From: Beroe ovata
Lineage: Eukaryota; Ctenophora; Nuda; Beroida; Beroidae
DNA length: 33,566 bases
Reading direction: 5' to 3'
Assembly: GCA_946803715.1 (NCBI GenBank)
Contig: CAMPET010000287.1
Coordinates: forward strand, 13,309-46,874
Program-made: the position numbers and the translations under genes
Part shown: positions 1-10,000 of the stretch, in pieces
Numbering within the stretch: position 1 is the stretch's first letter
Layout of the letters: the number at the start of each line of letters is the position of its first letter
The notes under the pieces: generated by a model
The model's database searches: none
What the model was told of the DNA's origin: nothing
What the model saw: the letters and a program-made list of their open reading frames with translations, nothing else

Positions 1-302
1 TGAACACACACAGTGAGCAGATGAACACACGCAGCTGTCGCGTGAGGTCACGCGCCTCTCAGCCAATCAGAACTTTTTACCACAAAGTTATGTTGACACG
101 ATGCAAATTTTTAGTGATGCGCGGCGCGTCTTGACAAAACTGGTCATAACTTTTGATAGGAAGCTCAAATTCAACTGCAGTTTTTTGCGCTGTGTTAGGA
201 AAAAATAGATCTTTCTAACGGTATATAGCAGTCCATAAGTTAGTTCGACAGCGCGTAGTGCAAAAATCGGCGAAATGAGTGCACCGGTTTCGTAGGGTCA
301 AA
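1..302. other. Unassigned flank
   Basis: No gene or recognisable element is seen here. It leads directly into the ~172 bp repeat. Confidence 0.5.
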
Positions 303-612
303 CTGACATGGTTTTGGCTGATGAGGGGCTATACTGGCCCTTAACTCGGGAACCAATTATCAGATCGACGTGAAATTTTGAATGTCCGAGTTTCTAATGG
401 TCCTCGAGCAATGTTAGAAGTTTCAAGTCAATCAGTCTATCCGTTTGGAAGTTATCCTCAAATGCTCACTCAAACTAACATGCTTAGGGTGGACGAGGGG
501 CTATGTCGACCCTTAACTTGGGAACCCATTATCGGATCGACGTTAAATTTAGACTGTCCGAGTTTCTAATGGTGCTTAAGCTATGGTAGAAGTTTCAAGT
601 CAATCGGTCTAT
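303..612. repeat. ~172 bp tandem repeat, left flank copies
   Basis: Two units, the second partial, start near 303 and 475 (period about 172). Both carry ACTCGGGAACC-like and TAGAAGTTTCAAGTCAATC segments. Related units lie at about 12883-13091, on the other side of the Ty3/gypsy coding block. The second unit is interrupted at about 612 by unrelated sequence beginning TGTTATGG. No protein is conserved between copies, since stops interrupt the frame in most units, so this is treated as non-coding satellite-like DNA that the retroelement may have inserted into. Confidence 0.75.
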
Positions 613-1485
613 TGTTATGGTCCGGGGGCCGATCCTTGGGGTATGAAAACGTGGACAGAATGATAGTTGCATATTGTCCAAAGTCCAGGATTTCCAGTAT
701 AAATCTCCAGTTCAAATCCTCAAGTTGGGCCACAATTCAATACGCCACATTTATCATAATATTTCCATTCTCTGCAGAACCTTATCTTAGAGCATAAATA
801 ATCGAATCTTAGTCACAATCAGTGGGAATGCTCGAGACAATTATCTTTCCCTGTTCCAGAGAGTTTTATCTAAATGAGAGTTACATCGTCCTCCTATGAA
901 TAAAATCACCTTTTTATCGCCCTTTTAACACTTAAGTCCCACTTTATTATCTGGATCCATCAAATCCTTATTAACACCTTGATTTTTATCTAATTCTATA
1001 TTGAAAATTCCCCTTTTTTGGTGCCCAGCTGGTCTGGGGCCGCTCCTCCAGGATGGAGTGCAGAGGTCATGCAAGATTAATTCATTTAAGATCGCGGCAT
1101 AATAGTGAACCTCATTGGTCCACGTCCAAATCAGGGGGAGTTGGTGTCTTCTCAGTGGCTATAGAGAAAAACGCGCGACCCGCGTCACGTGTCGCCACAA
1201 AATGCCCGCAGACACGAGCTGTGTTAGTGTGTGAGATCTTGGGTTTTTCTGTCTCATCACGCCTCTTTGTCCTAAGATTTGAAATATTTCCATAAACTAT
1301 TCTTAGTCATTCCCCGTGTCCAACCTATATTCAGATCCATTCCCTTCTATTATTACTGTGAGTGTCATAGAAACTCCCGTCACTATGCATTCCTATTCTA
1401 TATTGAGTTTCGCTAATATCCTCGGTATGTAAGTTATTATTCGCATATTACCTACATATATTATAAACTAATGCTGGGGCCTCCT

Positions 1486-1823
1486 CTCGCGTTTGTCTGT
1501 GTGACTGCTTGAGGTGGCTCCAGGAACGGTTTATAACCCCTTTTTATCCTATCCATATCCCTGACCAGAATATTGTAGATGCTATTTACTGTAAATGTAA
1601 TAGAGATAATTCCCCTGGCAGAGGCCTGAGGTGATTATTGTATTTTATCTATCCTATGTTATTCTCTCTGTTCTCCGTAAGCAGATTCGCTTACTATGGC
1701 ATACTCTAATCTGAATTAGCAGTGATTGGCTGATTACCCATGCCAGTACATCTGTATCAGACTTATAAGGACCCTCGTGTAGATATGGTGCACTTTTCCC
1801 CTCGCGTTTGTCTGTGTGACTGC
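1486..1823. repeat. 23-nt direct repeat pair
   Basis: An identical 23-nt string beginning CTCGCGTTTG and ending TGTGACTGC occurs at 1486-1508 and 1801-1823, a spacing of 315. The sequence between the copies is unrelated. It could be a remnant of a local duplication inside the retroelement leader or LTR. Confidence 0.6.
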
Positions 1824-4057
1824 CTGGGAGCAAGTCCCATATACAGGTTTACTGTCCTTAATCTCTGACTTATCTTCCTGTCGGGGCTAATATTAATATA
1901 TCTTTCTAATTCTATGTAATTGTAATTACGTACGCAGACCTCGCAATCTCTTCTCGGGTTTTCCTCTTACATTCATAACACGATCGGTAGCTAAATATTA
2001 CTCTGATCAGGGGGCTGGCAAGCCCCCCGCGGCATCTGTANGCGGACAACAACACCCAAATCTTATTTGGTTTTGGAAAAAATATTAAGTATAACGATAC
2101 TGATATTCCGTCGACTGTCTGGTGTCATTCAGTCTTTGGGGTACTCATTGCATTTGAATCTTCCCGGGAATAACCGGAGGTGAGTGACAGATGTTGATGA
2201 ATCAGTCGGGGAGTGTGACAATATGGAAGGTGCCCTGGGGTAGGGCAGTATAAGAACGTCTGAGGAATAGACCTAGGTATTTTGGCTAACCAGTCTCCCA
2301 GGAAAAACCCTAGAGGAAAGCGTGGCAGTGAACACTGATAGATCCCACTACCTGGGAATGGTACCCGGAACCTTCAGCGATAACCGTCCCAGAACGAGTC
2401 CGCTAGATTCCAAGATCCCCATCCAAGGTCATTCCTCACCCGCCGGAACTGACTGATGCTAAGGTAATAGTTTTATCCCCAGTCGTTATCATAGTTTATG
2501 GTAGATAGGAGATGCCGGATCCTTGAATCTTGAGAACTAGTCGCTGCTTGAATCTCACCTTACATCCTCAGTGTAGCACTAGAAGATGCGAATTCTCTAA
2601 CATATTCCCCCCCACAATAAGTAGCTAACTCAACTTCTCTCAGGTCAAGACCAGTTTCTGAACGCCTTCGTCGCTCCCTTACCCATTGCATCATTGCGGA
2701 ATCCCTGATCCGGGGATGGTCGTCCACCGCACTGACCGGCTATACCCTTAATGATCTAGATAGACTATCGTAACTAATTATTTAATATTTTAATTTATTA
2801 TATCGTATACATGGAGGCCATATTCCTCGTTATTGTCATTTCCGAGGTCCGCGTGTTGCGGTCATAAGAAACTGATGTTTAACCATACTATGTCGATAAT
2901 TCGATTATTTTGTAATAAATGATGACATCATTACCTTGCAACCATCATTTCCGTCTCTCCTTTATTCGAGGATATGAAATTCCATGCAAATTAACTAAAT
3001 GCGAACCCGAGTTAGGGTGTGAAATTAAACATGAATTGAACTGAGTGTCATGGTCATTTATCCCGCCAGATGCAGAGTCTCATGCTTAACCGGCTGTCAT
3101 TAGCAAAGAGCCCGTGCGTGAATTCTTCGGAATTAGACATCTCATGCCGAATAAATAATAGCTAATTGACACGAGGCCAGTGATAGATTGAGCACCTGCA
3201 TACTTGTACCTCTGAATACAATAATAGTTAAGCCCGTCCCCGACTCACCAACACCGAGCTATACCGGACCGGGGGCGGGTCTTAACAGGTGGAGCGGCCG
3301 ATGCGGGGCCCGACTTTTTCCGTCTGTGACACTCCGTTCAATTTCAAAATAGACGTAGAAAAATTTCAAAAATTGTCTGGCGATATCCTCGAGTAAGGGA
3401 ATTATTTTATTTTATTATCTTTTATTTTCTTGATAGTAGCATCAGAGCTACTTTTAACTAGTTTTAGCTTTTTACCGCGGAAAAGCCATTCTTATTTTAT
3501 CTTGAGGCTACAAACACTGTCACAATAATCGTTGTACCGAACTTTCGCCTCGTATGGCAGGCTTCCATATTTCCCCATACCGTCAAGCCACCTTAGTCTC
3601 ATTAAGACTTTACAGTTTTTCACTTCCACTTTTCTGCAATGGCAGTATATTGTAGAAAGGCACAATATAAATACACCATCCGAATTGTCACGTGACAATG
3701 TTTATGGTACCATGCCACGAACCTTCCGCCTTTTCAGTGGCACATTTTATCCTTAACTTATAGTACTCAGATTTGATTGGTAAGAGGCTACTAAAGCCAT
3801 CCTCCCATGAGAAAGTGGGGTAATTATAGTAATTTAGTCCGAATTATTAGCTTTAAGGAGGTCCATAAGCAATAGTGCATGAATTGATGGGCTATCTACG
3901 TAACTCACTAACTATGTCATCATAAATAGTTCTAATGTTTTAAAATTTTGACGCTTCAGTAAAACCATGATATTACTATTAGTAAGTAACAATTAAAGCA
4001 TTCTTGTGGGCAGCTCGGGCCGATTGCGTAATTGCTTCAGTTGAATCGAATGAAATA

Positions 4058-4505
4058 CTAGGATGTAACGGATAATGAAGTATGATGTAATGAGCTTGGA
4101 GTATGACGTAATCGAGTAGGTATGATGTAATGGATGATGAGGTATGAGGTAATGGAGTATGAAGTAAGGGGTAGTAAAGTATGACGTAATGGAGTCCGAG
4201 TATGATGTAAAAGAGTCTGATGTAATGGATGATGAAGTATGATGTAATGGAGTATGATGTAACGGATAATGAGGTATGATGTAATGGATGAGGAGGTATG
4301 ACGTAATGGAGTATGATGTAACGGATAGTGAGGTATGATGTAATGGATGATGAGGTATGACGTAATGGAGTATGAGATAACGGAAAGTAAAGTATGATGT
4401 AATGAAGTATGATGTAAGGGATAGTAAAGTATGATGTAATGGAGTATGATATGATGTAGCATGACGAAATTGAGTAGGATATAAGGAAGTATGACGTAAT
4501 AGATA
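4058..4505. repeat. Degenerate TATGATGTAATGGA-type minisatellite
   Basis: About 450 bp built from imperfect 10-20 bp units around GAGTATGATGTAATGGA and GATGATGAGGTATGACG. The minus strand stays open for 134 codons only because the units are short and lack stops in one frame; that frame is a low-complexity string of His, Ile, Ser, Leu and Tyr and is not a gene. The block lies about 450 bp upstream of the first retroelement ORF. Confidence 0.8.
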
Positions 4506-4951
4506 ATGGATGATTTAAGGAGTACTGAGTTAACTCAACCGATTTTGGGAAGTGTCTGACGCCTGGTTCGGGGGATAATGAGACAGTAGCGCATATTGCT
4601 ATCCTTTATTCCGGGTGTGATAGCATGGCGTGACATCTTACTTTGACAGGATCAGCTGACAGATACTTAGTCTTCTTCTGAAGTAAATTTGGTTAATTGA
4701 AAGTGATATGGGGGCATGAAGGTATGATGATAGTATGACGAGTGGAGAGGTGTGAGTAAAATAAGTATCTTGTATTCATGGAGTAAGGTCTCGAGTGCGA
4801 AGATTATTGTGTTCATCTTCCTTTTAATTAGTATTGGTCTAGTCCATCAATCGCCGCGCTACCGTGCTGCTCGGCTTTTCTTTACTAATTAGTAAAATTT
4901 TATCAAAAGAAGTAAAATAACATTGCATACTCTAAGGATGATACTATAAGA

Positions 4952-5590
4952 ATGCCTCACCGGAGATGCTATGAATGCCGGGGACGAGGCCATAAATTGG
5001 ATCAGTGTCCCCTACTTGGGGAACCAAGAAAAATGCTTCAGCTATTGCCATTCGAAATTTGGTCTATTATTTTCCAGTTTTTGACCTTGGCAGAACTCCT
5101 GGACTGTAGGCTCATTTCATCTGAGTCAGAAAGCATTATATCGGTACTTCCTTTACGACACCTACAAGGTTGTAATCTAGGTCTGTCTCCTTCATGGTCT
5201 TGTGAGATAGTAAGTAGTCTGATATCCCGTGAGAAACGGCAGTTATCTTCAATACTAAATCCTTGCTCGCTGCGTCCCTTTGAACTCTTTTTGCTAAATC
5301 AACTGTGGCGAACACCGCTGGGAAAAACCAATATGTTGAAGCATATCCAATGCCGCCAGCCTAGGGCCTATGAGAGGAGCTTCGATTCTTCAAACTTCAA
5401 ACTCCACGTGAAGTTAGAGATCAGAGCTGTGAAGGCTTTCTTCTGGAATCTATCTTACCGTTATGCTAAAAATGGAGCTAATTTCTTAAATTTTATAGAC
5501 TGTGATAATCCGCATTACAAGGCAGTACTCCATGACGTGAAATTCATGCGTGGGATTGCATCTTTTCTCTCGACGCGTTCGATTAATTAA
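4952..5590 (+). CDS. Zinc knuckle plus F-box-like accessory protein of the retroelement
   Basis: A 212-residue protein starting at ATG 4952. Residues 6-19 form a retroviral-type zinc knuckle, CX2CX4HX4C (Cys6, Cys9, His14, Cys19). Residues 31-56 match the start of an F-box: Leu-Pro at 32-33, Glu-Ile at 35-36, Ile-Phe at 40-41, Leu44, Leu49 and an Arg-Leu-Ile-Ser stretch at 53-56. F-boxes bind Skp1 and link targets to SCF ubiquitin ligases; zinc knuckles bind nucleic acid and normally sit at the end of Gag. The rest (57-212) is helical-looking, with no domain I recognise. It lies 246 bp upstream of gag, which itself lacks a zinc knuckle, so this protein may supply that function separately. The zinc knuckle is certain by spacing. 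The F-box call is pattern recognition and needs a profile search. A captured host fragment is an alternative. Confidence 0.7.
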   Translation: MPHRRCYECRGRGHKLDQCPLLGEPRKMLQLLPFEIWSIIFQFLTLAELLDCRLISSESESIISVLPLRHLQGCNLGLSPSWSCEIVSSLISREKRQLSSILNPCSLRPFELFLLNQLWRTPLGKTNMLKHIQCRQPRAYERSFDSSNFKLHVKLEIRAVKAFFWNLSYRYAKNGANFLNFIDCDNPHYKAVLHDVKFMRGIASFLSTRSIN

Positions 5591-5836
5591 ATCGTAATAA
5601 ATGATTACTATTAAGCTGGATGATTAGTAGATTTACTATACTTTCAATTTCATCTAACTTAACGATTTAACAATTTAATGACTATAACTACTATTATACG
5701 TAATGTATCTCCCCCCCGGGGTTACGCTATCTTTTACCTATCTGGCCTGAAGTACCTTTAAATCTCTGTTGTATTATCAAATAGTTAATTATCTAACAAA
5801 AGAAGTGTAATCCACTTCATTATAGAGTGTACAACA

Positions 5837-7000
5837 ATGGCAGATGCCGGTGACGCTGCTAATCCTGCTCCCGACTTACCACCACGTCAACACAACGGAG
5901 CCGCTCGAGCTCAAGCTGGGTTACAGTTCATCAGAGCACCCCCTATCTTAAAGATGTCCATGGACTTGGACACGTACTTGAGACGATTTCAGGCCTACAC
6001 CAATTCCATTGGGGCTCAACCTGACGAGATTCCCCATATTCTCATCAATTCTTTAGACGATGACGTGATGATTTTTATAGAAAGACATCTAGTAGACAAC
6101 ATAACCTATGATAATCTTACTCGAATCCTTTGGCAGGAAATGGGTGTCGATCGGCTTAACCATGAAGACTTTAAGGCACGCTTGAGGAAAACAATGCGTG
6201 GACGACATGAGGACGTGAGAGCGTTTTATTCCAAGTTGTGGACGCTGGCGAAGAAGGCTTATCCTGACAACGTCCAGGTGAGAGAGGCCAACTTACGCGA
6301 TGTCTTTGTCTCTAATTTGCAAGATGCGCAAATTTCGATGTGGCTAAGGGAATGTCATGATCTCACTAATGAGCAAATTCTGGACCTTGCCGTCAACTTA
6401 CTGAACTGTAAGAATGCGTCTATAGTCCGTCAAGCTGAGGTCAACGCTGTTGGTACAACGAGTCTGTGTGACTCCGAGTCCATCAACGGTATGCCTGACC
6501 ATTATGACGGGCCCCGTCCAAACTCCTTTATGCCGCCAACTCATTCTGTTAGCACGGCACAGATGGAATCTACCTTGAGTCAAAATCCTAACAGGGTTGA
6601 CCAGTTGATTGATCTTCTGACCACCAACTTGACGCTAGCCACATCTCAACCTCCCGCCATTAATCCTTCACAGTCGGACAATGGGGCCAATGGGCCTAGT
6701 CATTACCATAATGCAGGCAATCGTGGTCATGTGGTGAATTCTCGATACCAGTACTCTGGTGATCGCCACAGCATCGGGCTTCCACGCCAGCATAACGGGT
6801 ACTTTCCACCCCAAAGACGCCAGTCCTATAACCGTTCCAATCCAGGCCGACATTCTTTTCGACACAATATGGGATATCCTAGACCTCGTTTCTTCTCCCC
6901 TAATTATCAACCTCGATACTCCAACTACAGCCAACCCCGCTATTATAATAATGAACGTAACTCTAATTTTGCCCGAAACAATAGCCGTCAAAATTTTTAG
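5837..7000 (+). CDS. gag: Gag capsid polyprotein of the Ty3/gypsy element
   Basis: A 387-residue protein from ATG 5837 to TAG 6998-7000. Residues ~40-195 look like a retrotransposon Gag/capsid domain: a helical segment from Leu-Asp-Thr-Tyr-Leu with Phe-X-Ala-Tyr, then a stretch resembling the capsid major homology region around Glu-Asp-Val-Arg-Ala-Phe-Tyr. The C-terminal ~110 residues are rich in Arg, Tyr, Asn, Pro and Ser (repeated Pro-Arg-Tyr, Asn-Tyr and Arg-Gln), very basic and without a CX2CX4HX4C knuckle. Such a tail could bind RNA in place of a zinc finger. The stop codon directly follows the slippery heptamer that feeds ribosomes into pol. Family membership rests on position before pol and on composition. 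Confidence 0.82.
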   Translation: MADAGDAANPAPDLPPRQHNGAARAQAGLQFIRAPPILKMSMDLDTYLRRFQAYTNSIGAQPDEIPHILINSLDDDVMIFIERHLVDNITYDNLTRILWQEMGVDRLNHEDFKARLRKTMRGRHEDVRAFYSKLWTLAKKAYPDNVQVREANLRDVFVSNLQDAQISMWLRECHDLTNEQILDLAVNLLNCKNASIVRQAEVNAVGTTSLCDSESINGMPDHYDGPRPNSFMPPTHSVSTAQMESTLSQNPNRVDQLIDLLTTNLTLATSQPPAINPSQSDNGANGPSHYHNAGNRGHVVNSRYQYSGDRHSIGLPRQHNGYFPPQRRQSYNRSNPGRHSFRHNMGYPRPRFFSPNYQPRYSNYSQPRYYNNERNSNFARNNSRQNF

Positions 7001-7026
7001 ATGCGGCTTCTTCGCATCAGGAAGCC
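6991..7026 (+). promoter_or_regulatory. Programmed -1 ribosomal frameshift site, gag to pol
   Basis: In the gag frame the last codons are CAA AAT TTT TAG. Together with the preceding A this gives the heptamer A AAT TTT (6991-6997), which fits the X XXY YYZ rule for -1 slippage, with the stop immediately after it. Seven bases further on, GGCTTC (7005-7010) pairs perfectly with GAAGCC (7021-7026) around a 10-nt loop, a spacing typical of frameshift-stimulating structures. Slippage by -1 enters exactly the open pol frame. A longer pseudoknot is possible but was not established. Confidence 0.8.
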
Positions 7027-10000
7027 AAAAGTCCGAGGGCTCCGTCACCCGCTGAAGTGTATGCTCCCCCCGTTAGACTTATCTGTGAACCTACTTCTGT
7101 TATTAACAACTCAGAGCAACCCCCTGTCGGGAAACCTGAGGGGCCGAGTCCGGTCAAAGTTAAACCAACAGTACAATTTAATGATATTCCCGATATTATT
7201 TCTACTCCTCCCACAACTGCGTCCGACTTTTCTGAGCAGGGCTTACATGTGTCTGGTCCTTCTTCCACACATGAGTCCGAGTCTGACACCCCGAATGTGC
7301 TTAAAACTATAACTCTTTCTGTAAATAGTTCTACTGATAGCACACTTCCTCATATATTAGCGTCTGTTCATAACACCCGCTTGCGTTGTCTGATAGATAC
7401 TGGCAGTTCCGCGAACATACTTAATCATAGTTTGCTTCCCGAATTGCCTTCTCTTGCTATTCAATCAACTAATGTTAACCTCTGCGGGATTAATAAATCA
7501 CCGCTCAATGTCTATGGGGAGTCAACTTTGCATTTAGAGATTGATCAGCAAATTTGTCCGGTAGATGTTATTGTCGCGGATATTCACGCGGACGTTGTTT
7601 TGGGTACCCCCTTCATTAAGGAGTATGAAGCTTCAGTTAATCTTAAAGATAAATGTTTAACTCTTCCTCTCGACCCGCCTATGACTGTCAGTATAAATAA
7701 AGTAACTGCTGATGCCAGCGGTGTCAATCAACACACATTCTCTATTCAATCATATATTATTCAATGCGTCGAACACTGTGTTATTCCTCCCTTTCACATG
7801 GGAAACATAGCGGTTAAGTTGAACACCGATCTTCAACCCAACTCCATACTAGTATTTCCAGAGACCATTTCCGATCAAGTGGGCCAGTATGTATCTCTCA
7901 CTAACGGTAACTACCCTATCTACATAATCAATGATAATGACACGCCTATGGTATTTACCAGAGATGATCCCGTGGGATACGCCGAGATTGGGCCAAATTC
8001 TGACGCACTCCAAATCGAGGTGGAAGTAACGTCACCGTCCCCTGATCACGATTGCCATGGAAACACTGTGGCGGGTATTAAAACGTCGTATAACTTGCCG
8101 CTCTCTAAGGATGATCGTGACCTAAGGTGGGGTGAACTTTGCACAGCATTGAAAGTCGATAATTGGAATTTGCTCGAGGCGCAGAAACAAAGTGCACTGG
8201 AAAAGCTTCGACCTTTTGAATTTGTGTTCGCCCTAGAAAATGAACCCTTGGGCATGATGCATGATTACCGGCACGAGATTCAGCTTACTAAGGAAGCACA
8301 GCCATTCAGTATCCGGCCTCGGCCTTTGTCCGAGGATAAGAGAAAGGATCTTGATATCATAATTGATGACTTATTGCAACGAGGTATTATTAAACCATCA
8401 CGCTCCCCTTGGTCCAGTCCCATATGTATGATAAGAAAATCTGATGGGTCATGGAGACTATGTGTAGACTATAGAAAGCTAAATAGTTATACTGTAAAAG
8501 ATGCTTTTCCACTACCTAACATCAATCACATGTTAGGAACTTTAAAGCAATCCACATATTACTCCACTATGGACTTAGCGTCGGGTTTTCATCAACTACG
8601 AATAAGAGAATGTGATACTCTGCTAACCGCGTTCTGTACTCCTACAAACCTGTATGAATTTATTTGTTTACCCTTTGGGTTGTGTAACGGCCCCCCTAGC
8701 TTCATTAGAGCCCTTTCGTCTGTTCTTAAGATAGAGGCCGATAAAGCACTGATATATTTTGATGATATCCTCACCTTGGGGATAGACTTCGAAACCCATC
8801 TTGACAATGTGCTAGAGGTCCTTTTTATCCTGATGAACTCAAATCTTAAGTTAAAAGCTACCAAATGTGTTCTCTTCAAACTTGAGATCGAGTTTTTAGG
8901 CCACGTCATTAATGGCCAAGGCATAACGTGTTCGCCTTCCAAAATAGCTGCTATAAAAGATCTTCCAATTCCGTCTGACCCCAAAAGTCTCAGATCTTAT
9001 TTGGGAATGTTTTCTTATTATCGGAAATTTTGTAGGAACTTTAGCGAAATTGCAAGACCTCTATTTAAATTAGCAGTAGTAGGAAAGAAGGAATTCATGT
9101 GGAATGATGAGGCTAATACCGCGTTCTTAACTCTTAAAAATATGTTACTAAATCCTCCCATTCTTACTTTACCTACAATAGATGATTCTTTTATCCTAAC
9201 TACTGATGCTAGCGGAATTGCTATTGGTGCAGTCTTAACTGTTGATCAACCGGAAGGTAGAAAGATAATTGCATATGCGAGCCATCTGCTCAGCAAAACT
9301 CGATGTAATTATAGCGCTACAAAGCGTGAAATGTACAGTGTCGTATTTTACGTACAGCATTTTAAGATGTACCTGTTGCCTAAGAAGTTTACAGTTGAAA
9401 CAGACCATCGTTGTCTCCAGTTCCTAGCGACATTTAAGGATCCTCCTGCCATAGTTGCCCGATGGATAGCTATCCTTGCTGATTATGACTTTGGCATTAT
9501 TCACAAACCAGCCACAAATGGCATCATTAAAGTGGCCGACGCGCTGAGCCGACCATCGAGCAGTATGATTTCTGACATGCCCGCAGCGGATTCTCCCCGA
9601 GCAAATTTTCACTCTTCATCAAGCTTAACGGAATCAGCGCCCAAAAGCATGCCTATTATTGAATCCGAGGTATGCAGTGTAGACCAGCTGGGTGATCCAG
9701 GAATTGATGATAATGACGAACTAGATGAGATCTTTTATGATTCGTTCGCTGAGCCTCCACAAGTAGAAGATGGGGAGGACCAACAGAGCCTATCTGATCC
9801 AACTCTCGACAAATCGAGAGCTGGCCCTGTTCTAGCGGAATATATCCAGTCCATTAGTGCGGCACAAAATAAGGATAAGAATATAAAACGTCTCATAGAG
9901 CTTCTACATACACAGCCTGACGCTAAAGTTTCCGCGTTATCATCTGAATCTCCAACAGTGAGGAATTATTGGTCAAAAAGGAATCAGTTGTCATCTGAAA

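Larger units (their letters stand above)
613..4951 (+). other. Long non-coding stretch upstream of the retroelement genes
   Basis: About 4.3 kb with no convincing gene; the few open frames are short and featureless. It contains a 23-nt direct repeat (1486-1508 and 1801-1823), an N at 2041, AT-rich stretches (about 2760-2960) and a degenerate repeat block (4058-4505). It may include the 5' LTR and untranslated leader of the Ty3/gypsy element. I could not match it to sequence downstream of Pol, so no LTR is called. The first bases, TGTTATGG, have the TG start expected of an LTR, but this is weak evidence. Confidence 0.4.

Noticed and set aside
613-2040. 5' LTR of the gypsy element
   Set aside because: No matching copy is visible downstream of pol. 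A TG start alone is not enough, and a TGGCAAGCC string near 2013 as a primer binding site could not be tied to any LTR end.
4058-4462. 134-codon minus-strand ORF
   Set aside because: Low-complexity translation of a degenerate minisatellite, with no domain and no start context.
6398-7343. Minus-strand and off-frame ORFs overlapping gag and pol
   Set aside because: Shadows of the real gag and pol coding frames.
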